This document shows, piece by piece, positions 25,771 to 35,425 of a stretch of 64,000 nt of DNA. Both the position numbers and the translations under genes were made by a program. Positions within the stretch are counted from its first letter, which is position 1; each line of letters starts with the position of its first letter. The notes beneath the pieces are model-generated. The model was not told where the DNA came from. It saw only the letters and a program-made list of their open reading frames with translations, and made no database searches. This DNA is from Flavobacterium sp. GTDB taxonomy: Bacteria > Bacteroidota > Bacteroidia > Flavobacteriales > Flavobacteriaceae. The stretch spans positions 43,556 through 107,555 of the forward strand of contig NZ_JAPZSP010000001.1 in NCBI RefSeq assembly GCF_027531705.1, read 5' to 3'.

Positions 25771-28700
25771 TTAATCCCAGTTATTATCTATATCAAATTT
25801 GGTTAAAAAGTCATTTAATTTTGCTTGATAACTTGCACTAGCTTTTTCGGTTATTACATCTGCTTGCTCGTTAGATTCAATTTTTTGCAAACCAAAATTA
25901 CTTTCTACCCAATCAACAAATTCATAATGTGTATCGCTTTCTTCATAATCATCATCATTTTCATCTCTATAAAAATAAGCATTTCTATAAATTGAAATTT
26001 CGGTGTCAAAAGTTAGTAAATGAATAAGTTGTACCATATTTTCGGCTACTACAAAAATTCCGCCTTCATCGCCAAAAACAACAATTGGGCAGTTATCTAA
26101 ATCATCATCAATCAACCATAAAGCATAACTGCTTCCTGAACCATTAGCTTTAGCAAATTCAATAAAAGAATTGTAAAAATCAGGATTATCACTGTATGTT
26201 TTTAAGCCAGTTTTGTTGTATTCATTAAGATAAAAACCATCTGAAAAAGTATCAAAATCAACTTCATTTGAAAAAAACAATAACTTTTCTAAACTATCCG
26301 GAATTTTATAAGAACCAAACTGATTTCTAAACTCTTCATTTGAAATATGGTTGTAAGTTTCATCAGAATTTTGGTCATCATTTTCTAGCAAATGTTCTAC
26401 ACTTTCAAATAATGCAAATAATGCAATTCTGCTGATAAGCGAATCACCATCTAAAGGCAATTCCCAAAAATATTTTTCTAATGTAAATTTATCATCTGTA
26501 TAATATTCTATCGAAAACATATAGGATTTATCAGCAATATTTTGGATAACTCCTACTCTGTAATTAAAACCAGCCAATTGCATTTTGAAAATGTAATTAT
26601 ACCTTTCACCATTTGTTTCATATTGCATGGCATGATAATGTGCTTCGTTATCGCCAAGAACAAGTTTATCCTCGCTGTAATTATCAAAAACTGCTTCAAA
26701 AGCCGCATCAACATCATCTTTGTTATATTTTTTTACTTTCTCCAAGTCTAACATTGAAGTGGTGATAAACTCGCCACTTTCAAAACCCTCTTTTAGAATT
26801 TCGGAAGGCGAACAAGAATTTGGCAAATACTCTTGGAAAAACTTGTTTTCACCATCAATAATTACAGGAATTAATGTATAAATTGTATCACCATAACTAG
26901 CATATAAATTATCTGCTTTGGCAAAATACATCGACATATCATCGGCGTATGCAAAATGAGCTGTTAAGTTTCCTTTTACATACAAAAGGCCGTGATTATA
27001 TTCGCCCATAACGACTTCGCAAGTCATGTCGCCAGCCACATAATGAATGTTTCCGAACAAGTGAATATTTTGAGCTTTAACATCTGAAAGTGCTATCAAT
27101 GCAGGTGAGTTATCTGTGTCAAATGCCAAAACATAGCTTTTTGATTCCAATTTTTTACCAAAAATAAATCCTAAAACAAAAATATCAGGATTCTCATTTG
27201 TGCTGTAAACCAATTCTAATTTTTCAACTTCAACTTCAATGCTGGTATAAAGAAAAAAGGGATTATTTTCATAATTTGGAAAACGCCAAGTATCGTCGTA
27301 AACATCGTAAAGTAAATTACCTCCTAAATCAGTTAATTCACCGATAAGTTGATGTGCTTCATGAATATCCAACACTTGAAATTCAATGCCATCAACTATC
27401 ATTTTGTCATAAGGTTTTACAAATTTTTTATGACGTAATTTTTCTGAATTTTCCATTTCTATTTGCTTTTCCCTTTCGTCTCGCTCCTTTTTTATTAGAT
27501 AATCCAAATTTTCAGCTGGTACACTTTTTAGTGCAATTTTATACCATTTGATAGCTTCTTTTATCAAATGACTATCAAACAATGAGACATTTACGCCATA
27601 TTCACTATATCGATCAATTTTTACATCATCGTTTTGTGTATTCTTATATTGAAGCTTGACCATTGTTGGATTTTCGTTCAAGTCAATTCTGAAATCATAC
27701 GATAGCATGTCAAAAACTTCGCTGTTTTTGTTTTCAACTCCAATTCTTAACATAGCTCTTTTTTCGTCAAGCGTTTCTGGTCTTCTAAAACAAAAATTGA
27801 ACGAACCGCGCCAAAATGCATTTTTATCACCATCAAACCAATCATAATATAATTCTTGCACAATGGGCAACTGAATCATGTTTAGAATCTCATCTGGTTT
27901 TACAACTTTTTGAAATTCATTAGCATAATAAATACCTTTTTCTGCTCTTTCAAGAATTTCTATCCAAAGTAATTGCATTATTCTAACCAAATCTGGTCTT
28001 TGAAAAATAGAAATAGGTGAAAAAACATTCAAATCGACATTTTTATAATACGCTATTAATGGTGGATTTTTACCAACTAATCGTTTCAACGGATTCATTT
28101 GACGTTTCCAAAAAAAGAATTCAGAACCATCATTTCCGTATACAATTATGGCAGCATCAACATTTGAACCAGATTGGCTAAGATGTGGTCGCGATATAAA
28201 AACTTGACAAGGAAAAGAATCGTCAACTAATGAAGTTTTGAAAATTTGTTCAGGATCATGTTCAGGAATTAAATCAATTAGTTTATCGAAATTGGGAACT
28301 TGATTTTGCAAAACTTCTTCGTTAGAAAATGAAGCATCAAAAAATAGTTTTGGAATTTCTTCTTTTACAATTTCCTTTGGCGATTCGTACACAATTGGCT
28401 TATTATCAATTAATAACTCAATGGCTTTACTTCTATCAAGAAATTGCAACCAAGTATACCAATCATCTTCATCTTCCTCTGCATCTCTAATTATTTCATC
28501 TACAAAAAATTGATCCAAAAATTCCATCGGATTTTCTGTCAACATCGAATCTAAAAAAAGATGGTTTATTAGAACATCGCCGTTCTGACCTTCATCAGAA
28601 ATAGTTTCAGGGTAATGATATTCGTCGGTTTGCAGAAAATAATTAACTTTGATTTCACCTTTAACAGTCAAATCTCCATGATTGTAATCGCCCCAAAAAA

Positions 28701-29565
28701 GCTCTTTGACTTGAAGATTTTTTTCAACATAAATCTCTTGACCTCCAACCAACATGTTGTCTGCTTTTAGATTTCCTAAAACAATCAAACCCATTGCGCC
28801 ATCAGTGTTGTGATTATAAATATTTTTGGCTGTAAAATTGCCATTTATAACAATCGCAAGTGTGCTTTCTTGTTTTAGATAAGCCGAATAATACTGATTT
28901 CGATTTTCAAAAGAAATAAACGGTGCATCTAAGTCGATGTTTACGGTTTCGTAATCTCCATCAATTAGCAGAAACGAACTATCGCTTTCAAGATTTCCAT
29001 ATTTTACAAGATTTGAATCATCTGGAATAAGAATTTTGATATCTTCATAGCTTACAAAACAAATTGAAACAATCGACTTTCCCCAAAGATTTACAGTTAC
29101 ACCTTTTTCTAAAAAAGGAATTGCATCATTAAATCTTGAATCAAAAACGGTAATTTGCTCTAATTTTTCGCATGAAAGCAATGGTGACAAATCTATCGAA
29201 GGATCAATTAATGCAACTGGATCAAACGAATTGAAATTGGGCAAATATTGAACATCTTCTAACGATTTTATATCAAATATATCGTCTTCACCATCCCAAT
29301 TTGCAATAATTTTTAGGTAAATTTCATCGCCACCATCTGGATTAAAATGCGTTATAGAAGCAAGCATTTCGGGTGTAAACTCAAGTTCTTCACAAAATTT
29401 TACAATTTCAGGAATTGGCTTGTATGAGAAATCGGTTTCAATATTATTGTACTTTTTTACTAATTCATCTAGTTCAGTATCAAAAATATTTTTTCCAATG
29501 AAAAAGTCAATAACTTGTAACTTGAAATTAAAATCTTTGAATGTTATTTTTTGATTTTCGTTCAT
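25771..29565 (-). CDS. Giant protein of unknown function with internal duplication
   Basis: This protein has 1264 residues, is acidic, and has no signal peptide. Residues 1-170 form an N-terminal domain with a GGDEIYLKIIANWDGEDD motif and a short leucine-rich-like run (SPLLSCEKLEQITVFDSRF). Two separate beta-strand-rich segments follow, near 215-320 and 800-890. Each contains a GxYNHGxLxVKG motif (GDYNHGDLTVKG, GEYNHGLLYVKG) and resembles bactofilin or beta-helix layers. Between them lie unknown domains. The last 170 residues (IPDSLEKLLFFSN to FGDEGGIFVVAENMVQ) resemble SMI1/KNR4-like immunity domains. It might belong to polymorphic-toxin immunity or intracellular sorting systems; this is speculative. 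Confidence 0.75.
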   Translation of the reverse strand: MNENQKITFKDFNFKLQVIDFFIGKNIFDTELDELVKKYNNIETDFSYKPIPEIVKFCEELEFTPEMLASITHFNPDGGDEIYLKIIANWDGEDDIFDIKSLEDVQYLPNFNSFDPVALIDPSIDLSPLLSCEKLEQITVFDSRFNDAIPFLEKGVTVNLWGKSIVSICFVSYEDIKILIPDDSNLVKYGNLESDSSFLLIDGDYETVNIDLDAPFISFENRNQYYSAYLKQESTLAIVINGNFTAKNIYNHNTDGAMGLIVLGNLKADNMLVGGQEIYVEKNLQVKELFWGDYNHGDLTVKGEIKVNYFLQTDEYHYPETISDEGQNGDVLINHLFLDSMLTENPMEFLDQFFVDEIIRDAEEDEDDWYTWLQFLDRSKAIELLIDNKPIVYESPKEIVKEEIPKLFFDASFSNEEVLQNQVPNFDKLIDLIPEHDPEQIFKTSLVDDSFPCQVFISRPHLSQSGSNVDAAIIVYGNDGSEFFFWKRQMNPLKRLVGKNPPLIAYYKNVDLNVFSPISIFQRPDLVRIMQLLWIEILERAEKGIYYANEFQKVVKPDEILNMIQLPIVQELYYDWFDGDKNAFWRGSFNFCFRRPETLDEKRAMLRIGVENKNSEVFDMLSYDFRIDLNENPTMVKLQYKNTQNDDVKIDRYSEYGVNVSLFDSHLIKEAIKWYKIALKSVPAENLDYLIKKERDEREKQIEMENSEKLRHKKFVKPYDKMIVDGIEFQVLDIHEAHQLIGELTDLGGNLLYDVYDDTWRFPNYENNPFFLYTSIEVEVEKLELVYSTNENPDIFVLGFIFGKKLESKSYVLAFDTDNSPALIALSDVKAQNIHLFGNIHYVAGDMTCEVVMGEYNHGLLYVKGNLTAHFAYADDMSMYFAKADNLYASYGDTIYTLIPVIIDGENKFFQEYLPNSCSPSEILKEGFESGEFITTSMLDLEKVKKYNKDDVDAAFEAVFDNYSEDKLVLGDNEAHYHAMQYETNGERYNYIFKMQLAGFNYRVGVIQNIADKSYMFSIEYYTDDKFTLEKYFWELPLDGDSLISRIALFALFESVEHLLENDDQNSDETYNHISNEEFRNQFGSYKIPDSLEKLLFFSNEVDFDTFSDGFYLNEYNKTGLKTYSDNPDFYNSFIEFAKANGSGSSYALWLIDDDLDNCPIVVFGDEGGIFVVAENMVQLIHLLTFDTEISIYRNAYFYRDENDDDYEESDTHYEFVDWVESNFGLQKIESNEQADVITEKASASYQAKLNDFLTKFDIDNNWD

Positions 29566-29598
29566 GATTAAAGAGAAAAGGTTTAGTTTTTACATTTT

Positions 29599-30585
29599 TT
29601 AAATCTTAATTCCAATTTCATTTCGAGCTCTTTGTATATTTATTTTTTCATCATAATAATTTGATATTCTGTACAAAACCTCTAAATTAGGTTTCTTTAA
29701 AATCTTCTTCCACAACTTTCTATTTTCAAAACTTCCTTCTAAATATAAATCAGTGAAGGAAATTATTTTTAAAATATCTTTAAGCTTCTTAGGATTTGTA
29801 GATAAAAACTGAACATGAATTCGCTTAAGTTTTGGCAATTCATTTAACTTATCAATTCCCTGAAAATCATCACTTAAATAAAAATGAATTGCTTGCAGTT
29901 TTTGTAATTCAACAATTTGATTTGGAATAAAATTTAAATTTTTATTTAACCTAATTGAAACCGATTTTAGTTTTTTATGAATACAAATGCTTTCAAAACT
30001 TTTAAGTCCGCAATTATCTAAATTTAGAACAATTAGTTTGGGTAATTTTACAGATACTGTCGAACCATAATTGGCATTCAAATTTAATTTTTTCAGATTT
30101 CTCAAAGCTTGATTTATATGAATCGCATTTTGTTTTTCTTGAAATGCTAAATTCAAATCTTCTAGCTTTTCAAGTTGGTATAAAACTTTTGGAAATACCT
30201 CAAAATCACAGTTATATAATTTAAAACGCTTTAGATTTTTTAAATTAGAAAACGTTTCAGGCAATTCAGAAATACAGTTTCCAGAAATATCTAACGATTC
30301 AAGCGACGAAATTTGAGTTACAATCTCTGGAACTTTTGTCAAGCCTAAATAATCAATTTTAAGAAACCTTAAATTGGAAAATTTTGCTAATTCATTTCCT
30401 AAAATCAAACCTAAATTATTGGTCAAAGCTATTGATTCAATATGAGTTAAATCTAAAACTTCTGTTGGAATAGAAGTCAAACTCAAATCGGATAAATCTA
30501 ATTTTTTGCTTACTTTAGCTTTTAAAATTCTTTTTTCAAGAATTGATATTTTCTTTTCAGCTATGCTAGATATCGATTGATTCAT
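29599..30585 (-). CDS. Leucine-rich repeat protein
   Basis: This 328-residue cytoplasmic protein contains about eight to ten leucine-rich repeats of 21-24 residues. Examples are SNLRFLKIDYLGLTKVPEIV, SSLESLDISGNCISELPETF and KNLKRFKLYNCDFEVFPKVL, with the LxxLxLxxxxLxxLP spacing. Such proteins bind other proteins. It lies 33 bases upstream of the 1264-residue gene on the same strand, which suggests co-expression. No catalytic domain is seen. Confidence 0.85.
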   Translation of the reverse strand: MNQSISSIAEKKISILEKRILKAKVSKKLDLSDLSLTSIPTEVLDLTHIESIALTNNLGLILGNELAKFSNLRFLKIDYLGLTKVPEIVTQISSLESLDISGNCISELPETFSNLKNLKRFKLYNCDFEVFPKVLYQLEKLEDLNLAFQEKQNAIHINQALRNLKKLNLNANYGSTVSVKLPKLIVLNLDNCGLKSFESICIHKKLKSVSIRLNKNLNFIPNQIVELQKLQAIHFYLSDDFQGIDKLNELPKLKRIHVQFLSTNPKKLKDILKIISFTDLYLEGSFENRKLWKKILKKPNLEVLYRISNYYDEKINIQRARNEIGIKI

Positions 30586-30615
30586 AGGGCTTTATTCGAA
30601 TTCGAAAGTGCTTTT

Positions 30616-30942
30616 TTATTTTATAAAATCAAGTTTCCCATCAAAAAGATTGCCAATTACTGGCAATTTTTCCATCTTTTCGCTATTAGCATTAAGAATT
30701 CCAATTACCATAAATGCTAAAAAAGCCAGGTTTAAAAAGCTTAAAAAAGATAAAAAAGGAACAATTGACGAGATAACATTTACAGCAATTCCAGATAGAA
30801 GACCAAGAATGGCAAGTCCAAAACTTTGTTTGAGATGCAGTTTTAAAAGTTCATTTCGAGATTGGTTTTGTGTACCAAAGTAAGCTATTAACCATCCAAT
30901 AATGGTAATATACGAAATAATAGAAGCTATTTTGTTACTCAT
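30616..30942 (-). CDS. Small Tic20/DUF4870-like membrane protein, second copy
   Basis: This 108-residue protein has three to four hydrophobic helices. It has the motif LKLHLKQSFGLAIL and the ending EKMEKLPVIGNLFDG, matching the protein at 24266-24589 in layout, though the two are clearly diverged. It lies 30 bases upstream of the LRR gene on the same strand and may lead the transcript for the LRR and giant protein. Function is unknown. Confidence 0.8.
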   Translation of the reverse strand: MSNKIASIISYITIIGWLIAYFGTQNQSRNELLKLHLKQSFGLAILGLLSGIAVNVISSIVPFLSFLSFLNLAFLAFMVIGILNANSEKMEKLPVIGNLFDGKLDFIK

Positions 30943-31039
30943 TTTAATTTGATTTTAAATTAGTTAATCAAATATAAAGAACAAAAAAAGATGAAGAATG
31001 CTATTATTAATAAGCGTAAAGATTGATTTGATAAACGTT

Positions 31040-31768
31040 TTATTGTTTTAACAATTGGTTAATTTCCTGGTGTTTTCGAACAGAAATTGGAATTGAAATT
31101 ACATCATTAATTTTAATAAAATTATCCGAAATAGATTGAATGTAATTTTTGTTGACAATATAAGATTTGTGTGGTCTAAGAAAAATAGTTGCATTCAAAA
31201 CATCCTGATAATACTTAAGATTTCTTGATACTAAAATTTCACCTTTTGTAGTTATAAATCTAGTGTAAGCGCCATCTGCTTGCAATGCAATTATGTTTTT
31301 TTCGGCAACGATGTACGTTTGCGTATGCGTGTGTAAAACAATATTTTTTTCTTCGCTTTTATGATTATCATTGAAGTTTTTTAACATCAATTCGTAATCC
31401 GTTTTTTTCCTTATGGTTTCTTTTACTTTTTCTAAAGATTGTTCTAATTCTTCGGGATTTATTGGTTTCAATAAATAATCTAACGCGCTGTATTTGATAG
31501 CTTTAATAGCATATTCATTGTAAGCAGTTGTAAACAAAATCGAAAAATTCAAATTTGAACATTGGTCTAAAAGTTCAAAAGCATTGCCATCTTTGAGCTG
31601 AATATCAAGAAATAACAAATCAAATTGAGACGCATTTATAATCTGAACAGCTTCTTTTACATTTGTTGCTTCGTCTATAATTGCAATTTCAGGCGCAATA
31701 ATTTTGAGCATTTTCTTAAGTGCCGATGCAGCATTTACTTCGTCTTCTATTAAAATTGCTTTAATCAT
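31040..31768 (-). CDS. LytTR-family response regulator
   Basis: This 242-residue regulator has an N-terminal receiver domain with phosphoacceptor Asp 55 (LFLDIQLKDG) and the conserved Lys in YLLKPINPEE. The C-terminal LytTR DNA-binding domain covers about 140-240 (ISVRKHQEINQLLK at the end, GAYTRFITTKGEILVSRNLKYY inside). Its start overlaps the end of the TPR histidine kinase gene by 8 bases, so the two form a coupled two-component system. Targets are unknown; its own operon of envelope genes is a reasonable candidate. Confidence 0.93.
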   Translation of the reverse strand: MIKAILIEDEVNAASALKKMLKIIAPEIAIIDEATNVKEAVQIINASQFDLLFLDIQLKDGNAFELLDQCSNLNFSILFTTAYNEYAIKAIKYSALDYLLKPINPEELEQSLEKVKETIRKKTDYELMLKNFNDNHKSEEKNIVLHTHTQTYIVAEKNIIALQADGAYTRFITTKGEILVSRNLKYYQDVLNATIFLRPHKSYIVNKNYIQSISDNFIKINDVISIPISVRKHQEINQLLKQ

Positions 31769-33563
31769 TTTTTATACAAAATTTAACTTGCGTTCCGCTT
31801 GCATTTGGATTGTTATTGATTTCAAAACTGCTTTCGTCATTGTTTCCCATTAACGCCAATCGCTTTTTGAAAATGGCTATGGCATGATCTTCTTTGGCAT
31901 CATTATTTGGAAAATATCCAACACCATTATCTGTAATTGTGAAATGAATCTTATTTTCAATTTCTTGAATTTTTACTTCAAGAAAACCTTTGTAATCTAT
32001 TGATTTTAAACCATGTTCTATTGCGTTCTCAACAAAAGGTTGAAGTAACATTGGCGGAATAAAAACTGTTTCAGTATCAATTTCTTCATCAACATCAATT
32101 TTATAATCAAACGAATTATTGAAACGAAATTGTTGCGTTTTGATGTAATTATCTAAAGCGTCCAAATCGTCTGCAAGTGAAATTTTTTCCTTTTGAATAA
32201 AATTAAAATTCTGACGGATTAACTTAGCAAAATTAGCTAAATAACCCGCCGATTTAATTGGATTATTATCCAACAAACTATTTTGAATTGCCGAAAGCAC
32301 ATTGAAAATAAAATGCGGATTCATTTGCGATTGTAATACTTTTTGCTCTAAAACTAATCGTTGCTGATTTTCTTTTAAAGCTTTATTTTTAGTACGTTGT
32401 GCCAAAAACAACAATCCGAAAAAGAACAAGAAAAACAAAATTACCGACGTAATAATTATATTTCTATTTCGCTCTTTAGAAATCTCTAATTCTTTTTCTT
32501 TTAGCAAAATTTTCTTTTGATTTTCAATAACGACTTTGGTATCTTCTCTATCTTTTATTGCGATTTGCACGTCTAATGAATCTATTTCATTCTTATATTT
32601 TATTGCGCTTTGAAAATCTTTGGTATTGATAGCATTTTCCAAAAGTTTTTTGGCGATTCTTTTTTGAGCTGGAAAGTTTTTTCCCTTTTCCTCAATTGTC
32701 TTTGCCGTAATAAGTTCAATTTTTTCGTTTTTATAATCTTTCCTAAGTTGATAGACACGCGAAATACTTATGTTAACAGTAGAATTTGGAATCTTGAGTG
32801 AATCGCAAATTTTTTTTAGTTTATTTAAATATTCTAATGCTTTATCGTACTGTTTTGTTTCGGTATAAACTTGCGCAATGTTTTCATAAGAATTCATAAC
32901 GTAAATGTTATTCTTCATTTTGAAACTATTTTCTAAAGCAAAGTTGTAATAATATAAGGCTTTTTCATATTGACCTCTGTTTTGATAAACACTTGCCAAA
33001 TTGTTATAAGTTGAAGCCAATCCGGCAATATTGTTGTTTTTCTTTTCAAGTTTGTAAGCTAATGTTAGGTATTTATAAACATTATCCCAGTCTTCTAAAG
33101 TATAATAAACATGGGCAACTGTTGAATAACTTGAGGCAATTAAATCGTCATTCTTGATTTTTTTTGCCAAATCTAATGATTCAAAAGCCAAAACAATTGC
33201 TTTTCTTCGGTTTCCCAAAATAGCATTAGATGATGCTTGCGAAGCTAAAAGGTCGATGATTTTTAGATTGTTTTTTGTGCTTTTAAAAAAACCTAAAGCC
33301 TTATCATATTGAGGTAATGAAGCTTCGAAGTTATTGATATTTTGGTAAGAGTGTCCTTTTCGATAATACAAAATACCCATTAATGTATCATTCAAATCGG
33401 CGTATTGAAGCAACGAATCGATCTGTTTTATTGCTTCATTGGGATTTTGAACAGATAATTTTGAAATTCTACTTTCAAACTTTATGGAACTTTCAGTCGT
33501 TTGGGCAAATGCAGAAGCAAAAACCAAACTGATAATGCAAAATATAAAAAGTTTATTTCTCAA
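31761..33563 (-). CDS. TPR-containing LytS-type histidine kinase
   Basis: This 600-residue sensor has a signal sequence (1-20), then about seven tetratricopeptide-type repeats (about 65-335). A single membrane helix (368-387) is followed by a His_kinase/HATPase module. The phosphoacceptor His 416 lies in QMNPHFIFNVLSAIQ, and the N box reads QPFVENAIEHGL. The TPR region faces the periplasm and probably senses protein partners. It is encoded within a compact operon of small envelope proteins, and overlaps its response regulator gene. Confidence 0.92.
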   Translation of the reverse strand: MRNKLFIFCIISLVFASAFAQTTESSIKFESRISKLSVQNPNEAIKQIDSLLQYADLNDTLMGILYYRKGHSYQNINNFEASLPQYDKALGFFKSTKNNLKIIDLLASQASSNAILGNRRKAIVLAFESLDLAKKIKNDDLIASSYSTVAHVYYTLEDWDNVYKYLTLAYKLEKKNNNIAGLASTYNNLASVYQNRGQYEKALYYYNFALENSFKMKNNIYVMNSYENIAQVYTETKQYDKALEYLNKLKKICDSLKIPNSTVNISISRVYQLRKDYKNEKIELITAKTIEEKGKNFPAQKRIAKKLLENAINTKDFQSAIKYKNEIDSLDVQIAIKDREDTKVVIENQKKILLKEKELEISKERNRNIIITSVILFFLFFFGLLFLAQRTKNKALKENQQRLVLEQKVLQSQMNPHFIFNVLSAIQNSLLDNNPIKSAGYLANFAKLIRQNFNFIQKEKISLADDLDALDNYIKTQQFRFNNSFDYKIDVDEEIDTETVFIPPMLLQPFVENAIEHGLKSIDYKGFLEVKIQEIENKIHFTITDNGVGYFPNNDAKEDHAIAIFKKRLALMGNNDESSFEINNNPNASGTQVKFCIKND

Positions 33564-33596
33564 AATTTATAATTTATAACAAATGTATAAAATGTA

Positions 33597-33893
33597 TTAA
33601 GAATTGAATACAACAATAACAAAAAGTACCAAAAACAGTAGCATTCCCAAGTTGGCATATCGGTATTTCTCTTCTTCAGAATTAAATTTGAAAGCTTCAA
33701 TTAACAAAAAGAAAAAGAAAATCACGATGAAAATGAAGTTGAAAATGATTAACAACCAATCGCTATCACTTCCAACAATTGAAGTATGATTGTAAGGTTC
33801 ATATATTTTTTTAAATAAAATCGAAAAAACTACACAAACGGATAGAAAAATTCCAAGTCGTTTTAGAATATGTGAACCAATTGATTTTTTCAT
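33597..33893 (-). CDS. Small membrane protein in the sensor operon
   Basis: This 98-residue protein has three hydrophobic helices (about 10-28, 44-66, 79-96) with a short periplasmic loop. I recognise no family. It lies 33 bases upstream of the histidine kinase gene and 8 bases after the previous gene, so it is part of the same transcript. It could be a partner of the kinase. Confidence 0.7.
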   Translation of the reverse strand: MKKSIGSHILKRLGIFLSVCVVFSILFKKIYEPYNHTSIVGSDSDWLLIIFNFIFIVIFFFFLLIEAFKFNSEEEKYRYANLGMLLFLVLFVIVVFNS

Positions 33894-33901
33894 TATTAAA
33901 A

Positions 33902-34351
33902 TTACATTATCTTAAAATTCTTCATTGAACCAAGTGAAAAAACAAGACCAAAAGTAATTCCTTTTGCATCTTGATATTGAGATTTGTACAAAAAATTATA
34001 ACCTGCTTTTAACTTGATAATATTAGCAATACTAAAGCCCAAATTTGGATTAAAATACTCTTTTGTAGAAGCAATTTCAGTCATAAAACAGCTCAGAAAC
34101 AAGTTATTATTTTCACTTGAAAAAGGGATAATACTTGCATGAACTTCTGGCAACGATTTTAACTTTCCATTATTGAAAGTAGTGTTGCTACTTATTCCAA
34201 CTATAAAAAAAGTTTCTTTAGTAAGTTGTACATCCAAGCCCAAATGAAGATTGTGCTTTTGATTATAAACATAACCAATTGGTATTAAAATTTCTTGCGA
34301 AAATGAGTTAAAACCGATTCCCAATAAAATCAAACAAATGATTTTTCTCAT
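33902..34351 (-). CDS. Exported outer-membrane-like protein in the sensor operon
   Basis: This 149-residue protein has a signal peptide (MRKIICLILLGIGFNSFS, cleavage near residue 18-19). The mature part consists of alternating beta strands ending in GLVFSLGSMK, which looks like a small outer-membrane barrel or surface protein. No named family is recognised. It is tightly spaced (6 and 8 bases) with both neighbours. Confidence 0.65.
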   Translation of the reverse strand: MRKIICLILLGIGFNSFSQEILIPIGYVYNQKHNLHLGLDVQLTKETFFIVGISSNTTFNNGKLKSLPEVHASIIPFSSENNNLFLSCFMTEIASTKEYFNPNLGFSIANIIKLKAGYNFLYKSQYQDAKGITFGLVFSLGSMKNFKIM

Positions 34352-34357
34352 ACTTAA

Positions 34358-35425
34358 TTAATTACTTCTTATTGAAACTCCAACTAATTTGTATCCATCT
34401 TCTGTTCGCAAAAATTCAAACTGATCTTGAACATATTTATATCTTTTTCTGCCATCAATTACAACATTCATAACAGGATATTTTTCGGGAATTGCTTCGA
34501 CACAATTATTAAAAAAAACATCAAATTCAGGTGTTTCGTATATATATGGATTTAGACTTTCATTAAAAATCCTGTAAACTTTAGAATTGTCATTTATAGC
34601 ATTTAACTTTTTTATTATCTTAGTCATAACATCAGTTGGCATTTCATTATTCTTTGTCAAAATCCAACCTTTATCATCATCCCAATAAGAGATTTTTTCA
34701 AATGAATAATACGTTATTTTTTCAGAATTTAAATCATTTTTAAAAACAGTTTCTAACCAAAATTTGAATTCTTTTTCATAATTAATAAAAGAATATGTTT
34801 TTCCATTTTTACCTTTAAAATAATCGCGAATTACTTCTTTTTCAATCAAGTTATCTTCAATTTTGATTGAATACAAATTAATATTTTCATCAAGTCTAAA
34901 ATTGTCAATAAGCGTATTATTTTGAGTATCAATAAGCGATTGCGTTCCATCTTTCCAAAAAAAGTGTTCTCCATCTTGTATTTTAGTAGCATTACAAAGC
35001 GTAAACAACTTTCCGTTTTGAACTTTAGAAATTGCGCTATAAACAGCTGGAATTACTATCTTTCCGTTAGCATCAAAAAGCCCAACTTTATCATTTTTAT
35101 TGTCTTTAAATCTTATAAAACCTTCATTTTCACAATCAAAACCATTGTCAAAAATGTACAAACTATCAATTCCAACTTTTTTTCCAGTTTTTGTTAGATA
35201 ATAATATTTAGTTGACTTTTCCGTTGGTTCAGAAACCGCCATGATTTTGTCGAATTTGTAAGCGTTAGAAATCACTCCGAATTTAGGTTCAATTTTTACA
35301 TTTTCAGCAACATCTTTAAAACCAACCAAAGTTGAATCAGCATTATAAAAGCTATACCAAATTTCACTTTCTTGAGCAAAACTACAATTAAAAATAAGGA
35401 ACAAAAGAATGGTACTTTTTCTCAT
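34358..35425 (-). CDS. Exported WG-repeat-like protein in the sensor operon
   Basis: This 355-residue protein has a signal peptide (1-16, CSFAQ). Residues about 40-180 contain WG-like beta repeats (KVGLFDANGKIVIPAVYSAI, FGVISNAYKFDKIMAV). A C-terminal alpha/beta region of about 150 residues includes YKYVQDQFEFLRTEDGYKL. WG repeats are often found in envelope proteins of Bacteroidota. Its ATG overlaps the previous stop by four bases. Function is unknown. Confidence 0.72.
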   Translation of the reverse strand: MRKSTILLFLIFNCSFAQESEIWYSFYNADSTLVGFKDVAENVKIEPKFGVISNAYKFDKIMAVSEPTEKSTKYYYLTKTGKKVGIDSLYIFDNGFDCENEGFIRFKDNKNDKVGLFDANGKIVIPAVYSAISKVQNGKLFTLCNATKIQDGEHFFWKDGTQSLIDTQNNTLIDNFRLDENINLYSIKIEDNLIEKEVIRDYFKGKNGKTYSFINYEKEFKFWLETVFKNDLNSEKITYYSFEKISYWDDDKGWILTKNNEMPTDVMTKIIKKLNAINDNSKVYRIFNESLNPYIYETPEFDVFFNNCVEAIPEKYPVMNVVIDGRKRYKYVQDQFEFLRTEDGYKLVGVSIRSN

